The notes under the pieces: model-generated
Told to the model about the DNA's origin: nothing
Seen by the model: only the letters and a program-made list of their open reading frames with translations
Database searches by the model: none
Shown: positions 1 to 8,535 of the stretch, piece by piece
Position numbering within the stretch: position 1 is the first letter of the stretch
Layout of the letters: every line of letters begins with the position of its first letter
Position numbers and translations under genes: made by a program
IMG/VR virus record: IMGVR_UViG_3300045241_000157
Location: 1 to 38,656 of that record
Strand: one strand, 5' to 3'
Source: a virus
Length of the DNA stretch: 38,656 nt

Positions 1-1
1 A

Positions 2-2884
2 GACCCCGGCCCCGGCGGGACGGCCCTGCCGCTCATCCTGGACTGCTTCCGCGCCCAGCCGTCCAAGCCGTCGTACGCCCCCCTCACCGAGAACCAGGGC
101 GTCATGTGGATCACGCTGTCCATCCCGGCATTGCCCTACGGCCGGTCCGACGTCCAGCAGCAGATCAGCTTCGCCGCGCCCATCCCGCAGACCCCGCCGC
201 CGCCGCCGCCGCCCGTGGTCATCGACACGTTCTCATCGATCAGCAGCACCCAGCATTTCCAGTCCACCCAGTGCGTCGTCGGGCCGCGGTCCTGCGGCTG
301 GGACCCCGACGACGCGCGGGTCGGTGACCCCGGCGGGCAGAACACGAGGTTCCTCTACTCGAACGCGGCGCTGGCCACCACGCTGAACCTGACCGGCATG
401 ACCAGCCTGGCGATGTGGCTCGGGTTCGGCAGCAGGTATTACACGTGCCTGGAGTATCACGGGAAGATCCACGGGGTCAGCGTCGCCATCACGCTGACGG
501 ACACGTCCGGGAACACGCTGTCGTTCCACCGCGGCCACCTGCGGCTCCCGGTCTCCCCGGTCGCGCAGCAGCCCGTGTTCAGCCGCGTGTCGATGCCCAT
601 CCCGGCCAACAGCACCACGTTCAATTACGCGTCGGTGGGCGGGTACACGATCGAGATCACGAACCGGTCCGACCGCGTGAGGCGCTTGTCGTGGGTGGTC
701 GCCTACGTCGACAACCTGGCCGCCTATCCGCCGTCCCAGACCGCCAACCCGGTGACCCGCGGCGCCCTCTACACGCTGTACGGGCTGCAGGGGACGGCGC
801 GGTCGGCGATGACCCTGGCGTTCCAGCAGCCACCCTCGGCCGGAACCCCGTTCACCACCTCCACGCCCGGGGTCAGTAACTACACGGTCCTGGGCGGCAC
901 GAGCTGGCTGAAGGTGGAGGCGGTCGGCGGCGGCGGCGCCGGGGCCAGCCTGACCGCCACCGGGAACGGCGGGGGAGGCGGCGGCGGAGCGTACGCGGCC
1001 GAATCGTTCTTCCCCTGCACGCCCGGGCAGGTGATCCCGTACAACGTGGGAGCGGGCGGCACGGCCGGGGCCAGCCCGGTCGCCGGGCAGCCCACCATCT
1101 TCGGGCCCGGCCCGTCCGGGCCGCTGACGGTCACGGCGAACGGCGGGAACTCCGCGGCACAGAACTCGGCCACGGGTGCTCTCGGCGGGCTGGTGTCGGG
1201 TAACGCGGTCAGCTTCGCGGGCGGGACGGGGCGGACCGCGTCCGGGTCGGTCGGCGGCGGCGGCGCGTCCTCCGGAGGGTCCGCGTCGGCGGGCCTGACC
1301 CCGACCGGGACGGCGGCCACCACGTTCACGTCGCCGACCACGAGCACGTGGGTGTGCCCCGCGGGCGTGACGCAGGTGTTCGCGGAATGCTGGGGGTCCG
1401 GCGGGTCCGGCGGTGACGGCTCCGGGTCCGGGAACGGCGCAGGCGGCGGCGGCGGCGAGTACGCGGCGGCGTTCGTCGCCGTGACGCCAGGAAACAGCTA
1501 CTCCTACACGGTGCCGGCTGGCGGGGCGTCCACGTCGATTTCGGGGGCCAGCGGCAACGCGGGGGCGTCCGCCACGTTCGCCGGGGATTCGGTCACGGTC
1601 ACCGCGCACGGCGGCGGCGCGGGCCAGTCCGGGTACACCAGCAACTCCGGCGGCGCCGGCGGCACCGGCAGTTCGGCCAGCGTTCACTTCACGGGCGGCA
1701 AAGGCGGCTCCGAGGTCCCCTACTCCGGGTCCGGGGGCAGCTCAGCCGGCCCGGCATCGGCGGGAAACGCCGGGAACGGGTACGGCAACCTCACCCCGGC
1801 CCCGGCCGGCGGCGGCGCGGGCGGCGCCGGGTCAGGTGCGGGCTCCGGCACCGGCACTGCGGGCAGCGCACCGGGCGGCGGCGGCGGCGGCACGTTCAAC
1901 GGGGGCGTGGCGTCCGGCGCCGGCGCCAGCGGTCAGGTGCGGCTTACCTTCCCCGCCGGGCTGGGTGCGCCCACCAGCAACGGGGCAGCGGCCGTCACCG
2001 GCGGCGGTGCGGGCGGGGCTGGCGGCCCGTCCGCGAACACGGCCGGCAGCGCGGGCAGCCAGCCGGGCGGCGCGGGCGGCGGTGCCTGCTCGACCGGCAC
2101 GGCCGAGGCCGGCGGGGTAGGGGCGGCGGGGAACCTGAAGATCACCCCGTACTCGAGCGCGGCGTTCAAGTCCCTGATCGTGCACCGGCCGCCGCTCGGC
2201 GCGCTGAAAACGTTCCAGCCGCTCGTCTCGATCGGAGGCGGAAGCGACGCACCCGACGGGACCCACCAGTACTCGATGCCGCAGCCCCTGACCGGGATCA
2301 ACGCCGACTTCGGCGGGACCTACACCATCCTGCTGGTCGCCTCCTCCCTGTCCGGCTCCTCGGCCAGGACCATCACCGTGACCGTCACGCAATATGAGTA
2401 CGCGGGCGGGCCCAGCTACGCGGTGTCAACGCTGCCGGTCACGGTGACACCTGCCCAGATCACGAACAACATCCTGACAGCCGGCGTTTTGACTCTCCCC
2501 GTCAAGGCCGTGGCTGCCGACAACGCCAACGGCTACTACTCCGTCACGGTCACCGACACGAACAACTCCGACCGGTGGAACGACGCCATCTTCCTCGACA
2601 CCATGGGCCAGACCGTCGTCATCAGCGAAGCCGGCTCCGGCTACATCAACTACTACCTCGACGCCCCGGAGCCCAACCTGGACCTGGGCCTGATCATGGG
2701 CTCCAGCCAGGGGCGGCCGTCGGCGGTGTCCGTGTTCGACGCGTGCCAGGCGATCAGCGGCGGGGCCATGGCCATCGAGCCCGCCGACGGAGAGAACCTT
2801 CTCTTCGCCTACTCGGCCGACGCGTCCGCCCCGAACATCTCCGTCTCGTACTTCCCAGCCTATTTCTTCGATAGGACTCAGTAA
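2..2884 (+). CDS. Minor tail protein with glycine-rich domains (5' end cut by window)
   Basis: The reading frame is already open at base 2, so the true start lies outside the window; the first internal ATG is at 104. The visible part is over 950 residues. After about 270 residues of beta-rich, proline-linked sequence come two related glycine-rich domains (roughly 275-430 and 430-620 counted from the ATG), each starting with a V-x-(A/V)-x-G-G/S-type strand and containing a (G)nxYAA(E/A) motif, then a third Gly/Ala stretch and a non-repetitive C-terminal domain. Such glycine-rich repeats are common in phage tail-tip or fibre proteins, where they form surface-exposed bundles that bind the host. 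It heads the tail-to-lysis gene order. The exact tail role is inferred. Confidence 0.8.
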   Translation, partial: DPGPGGTALPLILDCFRAQPSKPSYAPLTENQGVMWITLSIPALPYGRSDVQQQISFAAPIPQTPPPPPPPVVIDTFSSISSTQHFQSTQCVVGPRSCGWDPDDARVGDPGGQNTRFLYSNAALATTLNLTGMTSLAMWLGFGSRYYTCLEYHGKIHGVSVAITLTDTSGNTLSFHRGHLRLPVSPVAQQPVFSRVSMPIPANSTTFNYASVGGYTIEITNRSDRVRRLSWVVAYVDNLAAYPPSQTANPVTRGALYTLYGLQGTARSAMTLAFQQPPSAGTPFTTSTPGVSNYTVLGGTSWLKVEAVGGGGAGASLTATGNGGGGGGGAYAAESFFPCTPGQVIPYNVGAGGTAGASPVAGQPTIFGPGPSGPLTVTANGGNSAAQNSATGALGGLVSGNAVSFAGGTGRTASGSVGGGGASSGGSASAGLTPTGTAATTFTSPTTSTWVCPAGVTQVFAECWGSGGSGGDGSGSGNGAGGGGGEYAAAFVAVTPGNSYSYTVPAGGASTSISGASGNAGASATFAGDSVTVTAHGGGAGQSGYTSNSGGAGGTGSSASVHFTGGKGGSEVPYSGSGGSSAGPASAGNAGNGYGNLTPAPAGGGAGGAGSGAGSGTGTAGSAPGGGGGGTFNGGVASGAGASGQVRLTFPAGLGAPTSNGAAAVTGGGAGGAGGPSANTAGSAGSQPGGAGGGACSTGTAEAGGVGAAGNLKITPYSSAAFKSLIVHRPPLGALKTFQPLVSIGGGSDAPDGTHQYSMPQPLTGINADFGGTYTILLVASSLSGSSARTITVTVTQYEYAGGPSYAVSTLPVTVTPAQITNNILTAGVLTLPVKAVAADNANGYYSVTVTDTNNSDRWNDAIFLDTMGQTVVISEAGSGYINYYLDAPEPNLDLGLIMGSSQGRPSAVSVFDACQAISGGAMAIEPADGENLLFAYSADASAPNISVSYFPAYFFDRTQ

Positions 2885-3050
2885 TATGGGGCGCCTATCG
2901 AAATCATATCCAGTCCCAGCTTTTGCGGTGGACGATTGCCCAGACGTTGGCGGCCCGGGGCGCGGCGTGCGTGGCTGCCCTGGCCAGGGTTGCCGCAGCG
3001 GACAAGCAGGCCGGTGGCGCGTACCACGTTCGACCGGACCCAGTGAGGGC

Positions 3051-3296
3051 TCACCGGGGCACTCGCTCGGTGAATGAGGGACGCGGGTAGTACCTGCGCG
3101 CGGCCAGGCTGGCGGCCAGTTCGCTGACCTGATCACCTAGCTCGCTCGTTTTCCTGTCCGCCCAGTCCCACGCGTCCTGCTCACGATCGGTGAACGGCCG
3201 GCCCTGGAGCACGGCACCTTCAAGCATGATCGTGGCGTCTTCCAGCAGGCATCCGCGCCGGACCAGCAGGTCCTCCAGCCAGTCAAGGTCGTTCAC
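3051..3296 (-). CDS. Hypothetical small acidic protein, 81 aa
   Basis: The protein starts at a GTG and reads MNDLDWLEDLLVRRG, then a charged helical sequence with DREQDAWDWADRKTSEL. I do not recognise the family. It follows the DUF6221-like gene on the same strand after a 22-base gap, so the two probably form a small minus-strand unit inserted between plus-strand tail genes. The 166 bases between it and the tail gene to its left hold nothing I can support. Confidence 0.55.
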   Translation of the reverse strand: MNDLDWLEDLLVRRGCLLEDATIMLEGAVLQGRPFTDREQDAWDWADRKTSELGDQVSELAASLAARRYYPRPSFTERVPR

Positions 3297-3318
3297 GTCC
3301 GCATCCTAGAGTGAGCGG

Positions 3319-3660
3319 CTAGGGCTTCCACTCCGGCCGGTAGTCCGGGTGGTCGCTGTAGACGGCGGCGAGCAGGCGAGCGGTGTCGCACGGGTACGCG
3401 CCCTCGATCACTCCGTCGGGGCACTGGCACTCGCAGTACCACGCCACGGCGTTCTCCGGGGTCCGGTCCTTCAGCGGAGGCGGACTGTTGCCCCAGAACA
3501 GCACAGGCTCATGCATGCGGAGAAGCGCCCGCTTGGCCTCGACCTCGCGGAGCATGCGCACGCCCAGGTTCGCGTAGCCGAGCCCTACTGGCGGGTCTTT
3601 CACCAGTTCGCGCTCATCCTCATCGAGCCGGGCGGCCAGGAACGCGTTCAGGTCATCCAT
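3319..3660 (-). CDS. DUF6221-like conserved actinophage protein, 113 aa
   Basis: The ORF can begin at 3675, but the start at 3660 gives the N-terminus MDDLNAFLAARLDEDE, which matches the usual beginning of this family of actinobacterial phage and element proteins. Other family hallmarks are VLREVEAKRALL-like sequence mid-protein (here MLREVEAKRALL), a cysteine pair in CECQCPDG, and the end LLAAVYSDHPDYRPEW. The function is unknown for the family; it is usually encoded among small accessory genes. It lies opposite to the flanking tail genes, which suggests an accessory (moron-like) unit. Confidence 0.75.
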   Translation of the reverse strand: MDDLNAFLAARLDEDERELVKDPPVGLGYANLGVRMLREVEAKRALLRMHEPVLFWGNSPPPLKDRTPENAVAWYCECQCPDGVIEGAYPCDTARLLAAVYSDHPDYRPEWKP

Positions 3661-3693
3661 CCGCCCATCATGCACGAAGGGGGAGCCGCTGCC

Positions 3694-4278
3694 ATGCGGA
3701 AGCTGCTGCTGATCGGCCTGGCGCTCCTGGCCGCCCGGATGGCCGGCCGGGCCGCGCGGCGCGAAGCCGAGGTCATCTCGCTGCTGTGGACCCTGATCCA
3801 GGTGACCGCCGCAACCGGGACCGCGGGAACCGCGCAGACCCGCGCCGCCGCGGCCCGGATCGCCGCGCTGGTCCCGGCGATCGCCACCGCCAAGACCACC
3901 GCGAACAGCGCCAACTCCACGGCGAACACCGCGAACAGCCGGGTCGGGAACCTGTCCGGCTCCGGCACCAGCAGCAGCGGCCTGTCCGACGGGAGCATCA
4001 ACGGGACGTCCTCCAGCAGCTCACTCTCCAACGGGACGATCAACGGGTCATCCTCCGGCGCCGGGCTGCCCGACGGAACCCTCAACGGCTCGTCCGGGCA
4101 GATCAACACGGGCGGGGGCACCGCGCACACCCACGGCCCCGGCACCTACGCCGTGACGAACGGGTTCCACTCCCACAGCAACGGCAGCTACGCCGTCGCG
4201 AACGGGACGCATTCCCACGGCAACGGCAGCTTCGCGGTCGCGAACGGGAACCACAGCCACAACCTGCCGTCCGTGTGA
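3694..4278 (+). CDS. Fibre-like protein with NG-repeat and HSH (metal-site-like) C-terminus, 194 aa
   Basis: The ATG at 3694 is preceded by an AGGGGGAG ribosome site. Residues 1-25 are hydrophobic/basic, followed by an Ala/Thr/Asn-rich segment, then near-repeats of (S/D)G(S/T)(I/L)NG(S/T)SS, and finally three units of the form N-G-x-(F/H)-x-H-S-H-x-N-G-S-(Y/F)-A-V. H-x-H pairs spaced this way are known from trimeric phage fibre and spike tips, where stacked histidines coordinate iron or another metal inside the trimer. I infer an appendage or fibre tip protein. It sits between two large tail genes, consistent with this. Confidence 0.65.
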   Translation: MRKLLLIGLALLAARMAGRAARREAEVISLLWTLIQVTAATGTAGTAQTRAAAARIAALVPAIATAKTTANSANSTANTANSRVGNLSGSGTSSSGLSDGSINGTSSSSSLSNGTINGSSSGAGLPDGTLNGSSGQINTGGGTAHTHGPGTYAVTNGFHSHSNGSYAVANGTHSHGNGSFAVANGNHSHNLPSV

Positions 4279-4521
4279 CGGCCGGTAACCGGGCCGGCAG
4301 CCGGCCTCCATGTCGATCAGCGTGGCGGCCAGTGCTCCGGCTTTCGCGAAGTCTTCCGCGAAGTCGAGCACCGTCTCGGCCGCGTACGCGCCGGGCGGCG
4401 GGTCGCCCCGCTCGATCTGCCTGCGCCGCTCAGCGATGATCTCGGCCGCCCCGGCTAGCGCCCCATGCTCGGCCAGCCAGTGCAGGTGCGGCAGCACCTG
4501 GGCGACGGTCACGTCGTTCAC
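4048..4521 (-). CDS. Hypothetical protein, 157 aa, overlapping the fibre gene in antisense
   Basis: A GTG at 4521 gives MNDVTVAQVLPHLHWL followed by an alpha-helical, charged region (AAEIIAERRRQIERGD, FAEDFAKAGALAATLID) that looks like a real small phage protein for about 85 residues. The remaining 70 residues are only the antisense of the histidine-repeat fibre gene, because no stop occurs until 4048. Either the original stop has been lost by overlap with the repeat, or the tail is a tolerated extension. Only the first half is well supported. Family not recognised. Confidence 0.45.
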   Translation of the reverse strand: MNDVTVAQVLPHLHWLAEHGALAGAAEIIAERRRQIERGDPPPGAYAAETVLDFAEDFAKAGALAATLIDMEAGCRPGYRPSHGRQVVAVVPVRDREAAVAVGMRPVRDGVAAVAVGVEPVRHGVGAGAVGVRGAPARVDLPGRAVEGSVGQPGAGG

Positions 4522-4583
4522 GCCTGCATCGTAACCCCCGGAGGAGCCAGTGACAGCTGACCCGGGCGGGGGCGGGTGAGTCC

Positions 4584-7013
4584 GTGGCCCTCGCGGAAGA
4601 CGCAACCACCCCGGCGGTAGCGACCGCCAGCAATAACACCACCGGCATCATCACCTCCGCCTCGTTCAGCCCCCCCGCGAACTCGCTGCTCGTCGCCATC
4701 GTGAACGTCGGGTACTTCACGGCCGCGTCGGGAACAGCCGCGGTCACCGTCACGGACTCGGCAGGCGGCACCTGGACCGGCGGCCCGTTCCTCGGTGACA
4801 GCGCGGCGGACAACTCGGGCATCTGGTTCCAGTACCTGTCATCCGCCCCCGGCTCCATCACGGTCACCGCCACCAACTCCAACCACCCCGCCGCCGGCTA
4901 CCAGCTCGCCGTCCGGGTCCTGACCGGGGCGGCCTCCGCCCAGGGCACCGGCGCCGGGGCCGGGTCCGCGACCCACGCCACCACCCCCGCGTCCACCACG
5001 GCCACCAGCTCCATCACCACCACGACCGCCGGGTCGTGGGTGTACCTGGGCGCGTGCGGCAACGCCGGGTCCTCGTTCACCGCCGCCGCCGCGACCACGC
5101 TGATCGGAAACTTCACCGACAGCACCGACGCGGAAGTCCTCGGGGCGGGCCGGGCCACCGCCGCGACCGGCACGCCCGGCGCGACGACGCTCGGGTTCAC
5201 CGCCGCCGCCGCCGTCAAGACCTCCTGGGCGGCGCTGGAGATCCTCCCCGTCACCGGCCACGCCGGGACGGCCGCCCTGTCCGGGTCCGGGACACTGTCC
5301 GGGGCGGGCGTGTTCGCCGGGGCCGCCGCCCTGTCCGGGTCCGGGACACTGTCCGGCACCCCGACGCACCTGACCAGCCACGGGCACGGCGCCGCCGCGC
5401 TGGACGGCAACGGCACCCTGAACGGCGCCCCCACCGGCACGTTCATCCAGGCCGCCGCCCTGTCCGGCATCGGCACCCTGGCCGCGGTCTGGACCGGGAC
5501 GCTCGTCCAGCCACCCGCCACCCTCACCGGGACCGGCACCCTGCAGCTGTCCGGGGTCAGGCTCGGGTTCACCGCCGGCCTGTCCGGCAACGGGACGCTC
5601 AGCATCTTGCAGGCCACCGGCGGGCTCGTGTTCGCCTCCCCCGGCGCCGCCGTCCCCTACGCCTACCCGCTGTCATCCCAGGTCATGGTCGCCCCCCCCG
5701 GCTGGAAATACACGATCTCCGGCGGCACCACCACGTATTTCGTCGTGACGACAGCCCAGTCGGACAGCATCAACCCGGGGGACGTCTTCGCCAGCTCCGC
5801 CGGGCTCGGCGGCCCGTTCACCGTCACCTCCCTGTCCGTCCCGTTCGCCGGGTTCGTCAACGTCAGCTACACCCCGGCCGCCTCGTCGGCGATGAGCGCA
5901 GGCGACGTCACCGAGACCTCCGCCCGGTGGACCCCGCTCGGGTCCCTCGGCGTCGTCACCGCCCTCACCTACAGCTTCACGTGCCCCGGCGGCGCCGACC
6001 AGATGACCGCCACCGTCATGGTCCCCGCCGCCTACCGCACCCAGCTCTTTAATCCGGGGTGGCAGGTCCGGATCACCCGCGGCGGGCACCAGGTGTGGTC
6101 CGGGAAACTCGACGAGCCGCAGCCCACCCCGTCCGGGTGGACCCTGACCGCGTCCGGCGCCGGCACCCGCGGGCAGGACTACCTCGCCATCTACACCGAC
6201 ACCTGGCCGCACAGCCAGCCCGACCAGAGCATCAACAACGCCATCGCCCGCGGGCTGCCCTGGCAGAACCCGGGCGTAGGCACCCCGTCCGGGGCCTGGT
6301 ACGGGCAGCAGGTCGACTCCGGCGCGCAGACCATCAGCGCCCTGCTCACCCTCATCTGCACTAGGGGCGGCCTCACCTGGATGGTCTCCAGCCAGCCCGG
6401 CGGGACCCCCGGCGACGACCTGACCGTCTTCCCCCTGCCGACCACCCCGAACCGGCTGCTGATCTCGGTGAGCCCCGTGCCCAGGACCCTCGGCGGGGAC
6501 ATCAACACGATCTACCTGCGGTACCAGTCCTCCGCCGACGACACCAGCGGATCGGGCGCCGCCGCTGCCTTCGCCGTCACCTCCGTCCAGAACGCGGCCA
6601 GCGTCGCCGCGCACGGCGTGATGGAGACGTTCATCGACATCTCCGACGTGGGCACCATGTCCGCCGGGGCGGCGCAGGCGGTCGGCTCGCAGGTGCTGGG
6701 CATCTACCAGCGCGCGTCGTTTGCCGGGCCGTTCACCGCACGGTACGGGCAGCTCACCAACCTCGGCGGCGTCCCCGTCGATCCGGGGACCGACCAGGCC
6801 GGGACCGTCGTGAAGCTCGTTCTGGCCGATTTCGGCTATGGCGGGGAAGTGAATTTGAGCCAGCCCGTCAGCTTTCCGGTTGGCAGTTACAGCTGGGATG
6901 ACCTCGCTCAGGTCGCCACCATCACGCCATACGTCAGCGTGGATCAATCCCTGACGGGACTGCTGTCCCTGGCCAACACCGAAATGACGCCGATCACGGT
7001 CGCGTCGGCCTAG
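4584..7013 (+). CDS. Minor tail protein, 809 aa, with ALSGSGTL repeats and tail-hub-like C-terminus
   Basis: The protein starts at a GTG preceded by GGTGAG. Residues 1-215 are a Thr/Ala/Ser-rich beta domain. Residues about 225-340 carry at least six degenerate A-L-(S/D)-G-x-G-T-L units that look like stacked beta repeats. The C-terminal half (about 350-809) is non-repetitive, with W-Q-V-R-I-T-R-G-G-H-Q-V-W-S-G-K-L, a pattern seen in siphovirus tail-tip/hub (Tal-like) proteins that begin a ring and carry host-recognition extensions. It is followed 16 bases later by small genes and another tail protein. The role in the tail tip is inferred. Confidence 0.8.
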   Translation: MALAEDATTPAVATASNNTTGIITSASFSPPANSLLVAIVNVGYFTAASGTAAVTVTDSAGGTWTGGPFLGDSAADNSGIWFQYLSSAPGSITVTATNSNHPAAGYQLAVRVLTGAASAQGTGAGAGSATHATTPASTTATSSITTTTAGSWVYLGACGNAGSSFTAAAATTLIGNFTDSTDAEVLGAGRATAATGTPGATTLGFTAAAAVKTSWAALEILPVTGHAGTAALSGSGTLSGAGVFAGAAALSGSGTLSGTPTHLTSHGHGAAALDGNGTLNGAPTGTFIQAAALSGIGTLAAVWTGTLVQPPATLTGTGTLQLSGVRLGFTAGLSGNGTLSILQATGGLVFASPGAAVPYAYPLSSQVMVAPPGWKYTISGGTTTYFVVTTAQSDSINPGDVFASSAGLGGPFTVTSLSVPFAGFVNVSYTPAASSAMSAGDVTETSARWTPLGSLGVVTALTYSFTCPGGADQMTATVMVPAAYRTQLFNPGWQVRITRGGHQVWSGKLDEPQPTPSGWTLTASGAGTRGQDYLAIYTDTWPHSQPDQSINNAIARGLPWQNPGVGTPSGAWYGQQVDSGAQTISALLTLICTRGGLTWMVSSQPGGTPGDDLTVFPLPTTPNRLLISVSPVPRTLGGDINTIYLRYQSSADDTSGSGAAAAFAVTSVQNAASVAAHGVMETFIDISDVGTMSAGAAQAVGSQVLGIYQRASFAGPFTARYGQLTNLGGVPVDPGTDQAGTVVKLVLADFGYGGEVNLSQPVSFPVGSYSWDDLAQVATITPYVSVDQSLTGLLSLANTEMTPITVASA

Positions 7014-7029
7014 AGAACGGAGACGCCGC

Positions 7030-7230
7030 ATGGCACGCGTCATCACCTGCCTGGGCTGCCAGGCATCGGTTGTCATCTACGACGATGCCGACCCGCACGC
7101 CGCGCTGGAATGCTCGTGCTGCCCCAAGGACCACCACCACGGGGTCGCCGCGGCCACCACCGGCGAACCCTGCCGGCCCGTCCACCACGCCTACATCGGC
7201 GAGATGGCCGCGCCGGGAACGCCGGGCTGA
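7030..7230 (+). CDS. Small cysteine-rich protein, 66 aa
   Basis: The ATG at 7030 follows an ACGGAGA ribosome site. The protein opens with MARVITCLGCQASVVIYDD and has C-x2-C near residues 7-10 and C-x-C-C near residues 29-32 followed by DHHHG, suggesting a small metal-binding (zinc-ribbon-like) fold. Such proteins are frequent between minor tail genes of actinophages, with unknown function. It is followed 3 bases later by another Cys-rich microprotein. Confidence 0.7.
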   Translation: MARVITCLGCQASVVIYDDADPHAALECSCCPKDHHHGVAAATTGEPCRPVHHAYIGEMAAPGTPG

Positions 7231-7233
7231 CCG

Positions 7234-7395
7234 GTGGCCTGGTGGCGGCGGTGCCGGTGCGGCCACCAGCCGGCCGCGCACGCCCACTACCGGCCCGGCA
7301 GCGATTGCGGCCTGTGCGATTGCGGCCGGTGGCGTCGGCGCATCCTCCCCGGCATCCGGCGTAACCCCCTACCAGCGGCAAAGGCGGCGCCCTGA
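7234..7395 (+). CDS. Zinc-ribbon-like microprotein, 53 aa
   Basis: A GTG at 7234 gives MAWWRRCRCGHQPAAHAHY, then C-x2-C-x-C (CGLCDC) and a basic tail. Two cysteine clusters with histidines suggest one zinc site. Its TGA overlaps the next ATG as TGATG at 7393-7397, indicating translational coupling to the tail protein that follows. The WWRRCRCGH opening is a recurring pattern in actinophage small genes. The function is unknown. Confidence 0.7.
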   Translation: MAWWRRCRCGHQPAAHAHYRPGSDCGLCDCGRWRRRILPGIRRNPLPAAKAAP

Positions 7396-7844
7396 TGGCC
7401 AACATGACTGACCAGGCTCGAGTTAACTGGATCCTCCAGGCGTGGTTCACCGCGTCCGCGACCGCCACGTTCACCCCCGGCACCGGCGGCGGCTCCGCCC
7501 TCGTCATCACCCCGCCCTACAAGCTGCGGCTCATGACCGCGCAGGGCACCAACGTCACCCCCGGCACCGAGCTGACCGGCGCCAGCGGGTACACCGCCGG
7601 CGGCGCCAGCCTCGGCACCACGTTCTGCGCCGCGCCGTCCGGCGGCACCATGTCCAACTCCAACCTGGTCTCCTGGGCCGCGACCGGCACCTGGTCGACG
7701 GTGACCGCGATCGAGATCTGGGACTCCGCGGGCACGCCGCTGCGGTGGCTGCAAGGGGCGATCACCTCGATCACCGGGGTCGTCAACGGCGACACTGTGA
7801 GTTTTGCCGTGGCCTCGATAACCGTGAACTCAAGCCAGTGGTAG
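7395..7844 (+). CDS. Tail fibre-type structural protein, 149 aa
   Basis: The protein is rich in Gly/Thr/Ser and hydrophobic strands. Recognisable features are KLRLMTAQGTN near residue 45, an ASGYTAGGASLGTTF stretch near 65, and IEIWDSAGTPLRWLQGAI near 115. This pattern is shared by short structural or fibre proteins encoded between the minor tail genes and lysis genes of Streptomyces-type phages. It starts by ATGA-like coupling to the preceding microgene. A tail-associated role is likely; the exact position in the virion is unknown. Confidence 0.7.
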   Translation: MANMTDQARVNWILQAWFTASATATFTPGTGGGSALVITPPYKLRLMTAQGTNVTPGTELTGASGYTAGGASLGTTFCAAPSGGTMSNSNLVSWAATGTWSTVTAIEIWDSAGTPLRWLQGAITSITGVVNGDTVSFAVASITVNSSQW

Positions 7845-7888
7845 GGATAGTTGGGATGGTTGGGACCTCTAGCCTGAACGCGTCCCAG

Positions 7889-7935
7889 TGACCCTGTAGC
7901 GCCCCGGGGGAGGCCATGACCGAGACGCACCCGCC
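7889..7935 (+). repeat. Left direct repeat flanking the homing endonuclease
   Basis: TGACCCTGTAGCGCCCCGGG followed by GGGAGGCC and ATGACCGAGACGCACCC is almost the same as 8536-8585. The copy includes a good ribosome site and the first codons (MTETHPPG) of a gene whose intact version starts at 8565 (MTEATHPG). This copy therefore looks like a beheaded duplicate of that gene start. Confidence 0.7.
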
Positions 7936-7952
7936 GGGACAAGGCTGGTGGG

Positions 7953-8447
7953 TCACGCAGGGAAGTTCAGGCAGGCGAACTCGCCGAATGCCTCACGAGC
8001 CGCCGCGTCATAAGCAATGGCCGCGTCGATCTCCGAGGCGTACCGCCCGAGGTTGCGCTCATGCTTCTCGACGCAGATCCGGGCCAGCCAGTTCCTGTTC
8101 ACCTTGTCCCAGCTCACGCCCTTGTAAACCGATGAGGAACCGGCCCGCTTCCGCGCGTTCTGGAGGTTCTGGCCGCCAGTCCACGGCCGCAGGTTGTACC
8201 GCTGGTTGTTCAGGCCGTCGTGATCCGCGTGGTCGGTGCGCGGCCAGCCGGTGATCAGCTTATGCATGAGCATCGTGGTGCCGTAATCCGGGAGGTTGGT
8301 CGTCGCGTAGGGGCCGATCGGCCAGTGTCCCGGGCGGTCCTGCTCCAGCACGTTCCACCGGTGGGCCATCACCAGGTCGTAGTCGCCGTCATCCACCCGG
8401 GCGACCCGGCCGGCCGCTTTCGGGCCATGCAGGGGTACGGTCATCAT
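7953..8447 (-). CDS. HNH homing endonuclease with AP2 DNA-binding domain, 164 aa
   Basis: The start at 8447 follows GGAGG at 5-base spacing; a second ATG at 8444 is also possible. Residues about 20-45 resemble the N-terminal strand region of HNH_3 enzymes (VDDGDYDLVMAHRWNV). Residues about 65-105 hold the HNH core: MHKLITGW, then DHADHDGLNNQRYNLRPW with the H, D-H-D and two N positions. Residues about 115-160 form an AP2-type domain (SSVYKGVSWDKVNRNWLARI, LGRYASEIDAAIAYDAAA). Such free-standing enzymes cut homologous DNA and spread by repair. It is the only minus-strand gene here and is bracketed by direct repeats, as expected of a recent mobile insertion. Confidence 0.9.
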   Translation of the reverse strand: MMTVPLHGPKAAGRVARVDDGDYDLVMAHRWNVLEQDRPGHWPIGPYATTNLPDYGTTMLMHKLITGWPRTDHADHDGLNNQRYNLRPWTGGQNLQNARKRAGSSSVYKGVSWDKVNRNWLARICVEKHERNLGRYASEIDAAIAYDAAAREAFGEFACLNFPA

Positions 8448-8535
8448 GTGGGCCTCCGAGGGGCTCGCCGCGCCCGGGGGCGTGTCCGCGCCCGCCGGGC
8501 TTTGATATGCCCATTTTACCAGGTGAAAGGTCATG

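Noticed and set aside
233-1687. Long minus-strand ORF of 484 codons opposite the first tail gene
   Set aside because: It is Arg/Gly-rich, antisense to a clear glycine-rich tail protein and typical of stop-poor high-GC shadow frames.
2886-3077. Plus-strand ORF of 63 codons after the tail gene
   Set aside because: No ribosome site, low-complexity Gly/Arg content, and overlap with the better supported minus-strand gene at 3051.
5673-7076. Minus-strand ORF of 467 codons opposite the 809-aa tail gene
   Set aside because: Composition is that of an antisense shadow; the opposite strand has clear protein repeats and tail motifs.
7916-8254. Plus-strand ORF starting MTETHPPG
   Set aside because: Only the first codons are meaningful, as a duplicate of the gene start at 8565; the rest is antisense of the HNH gene.
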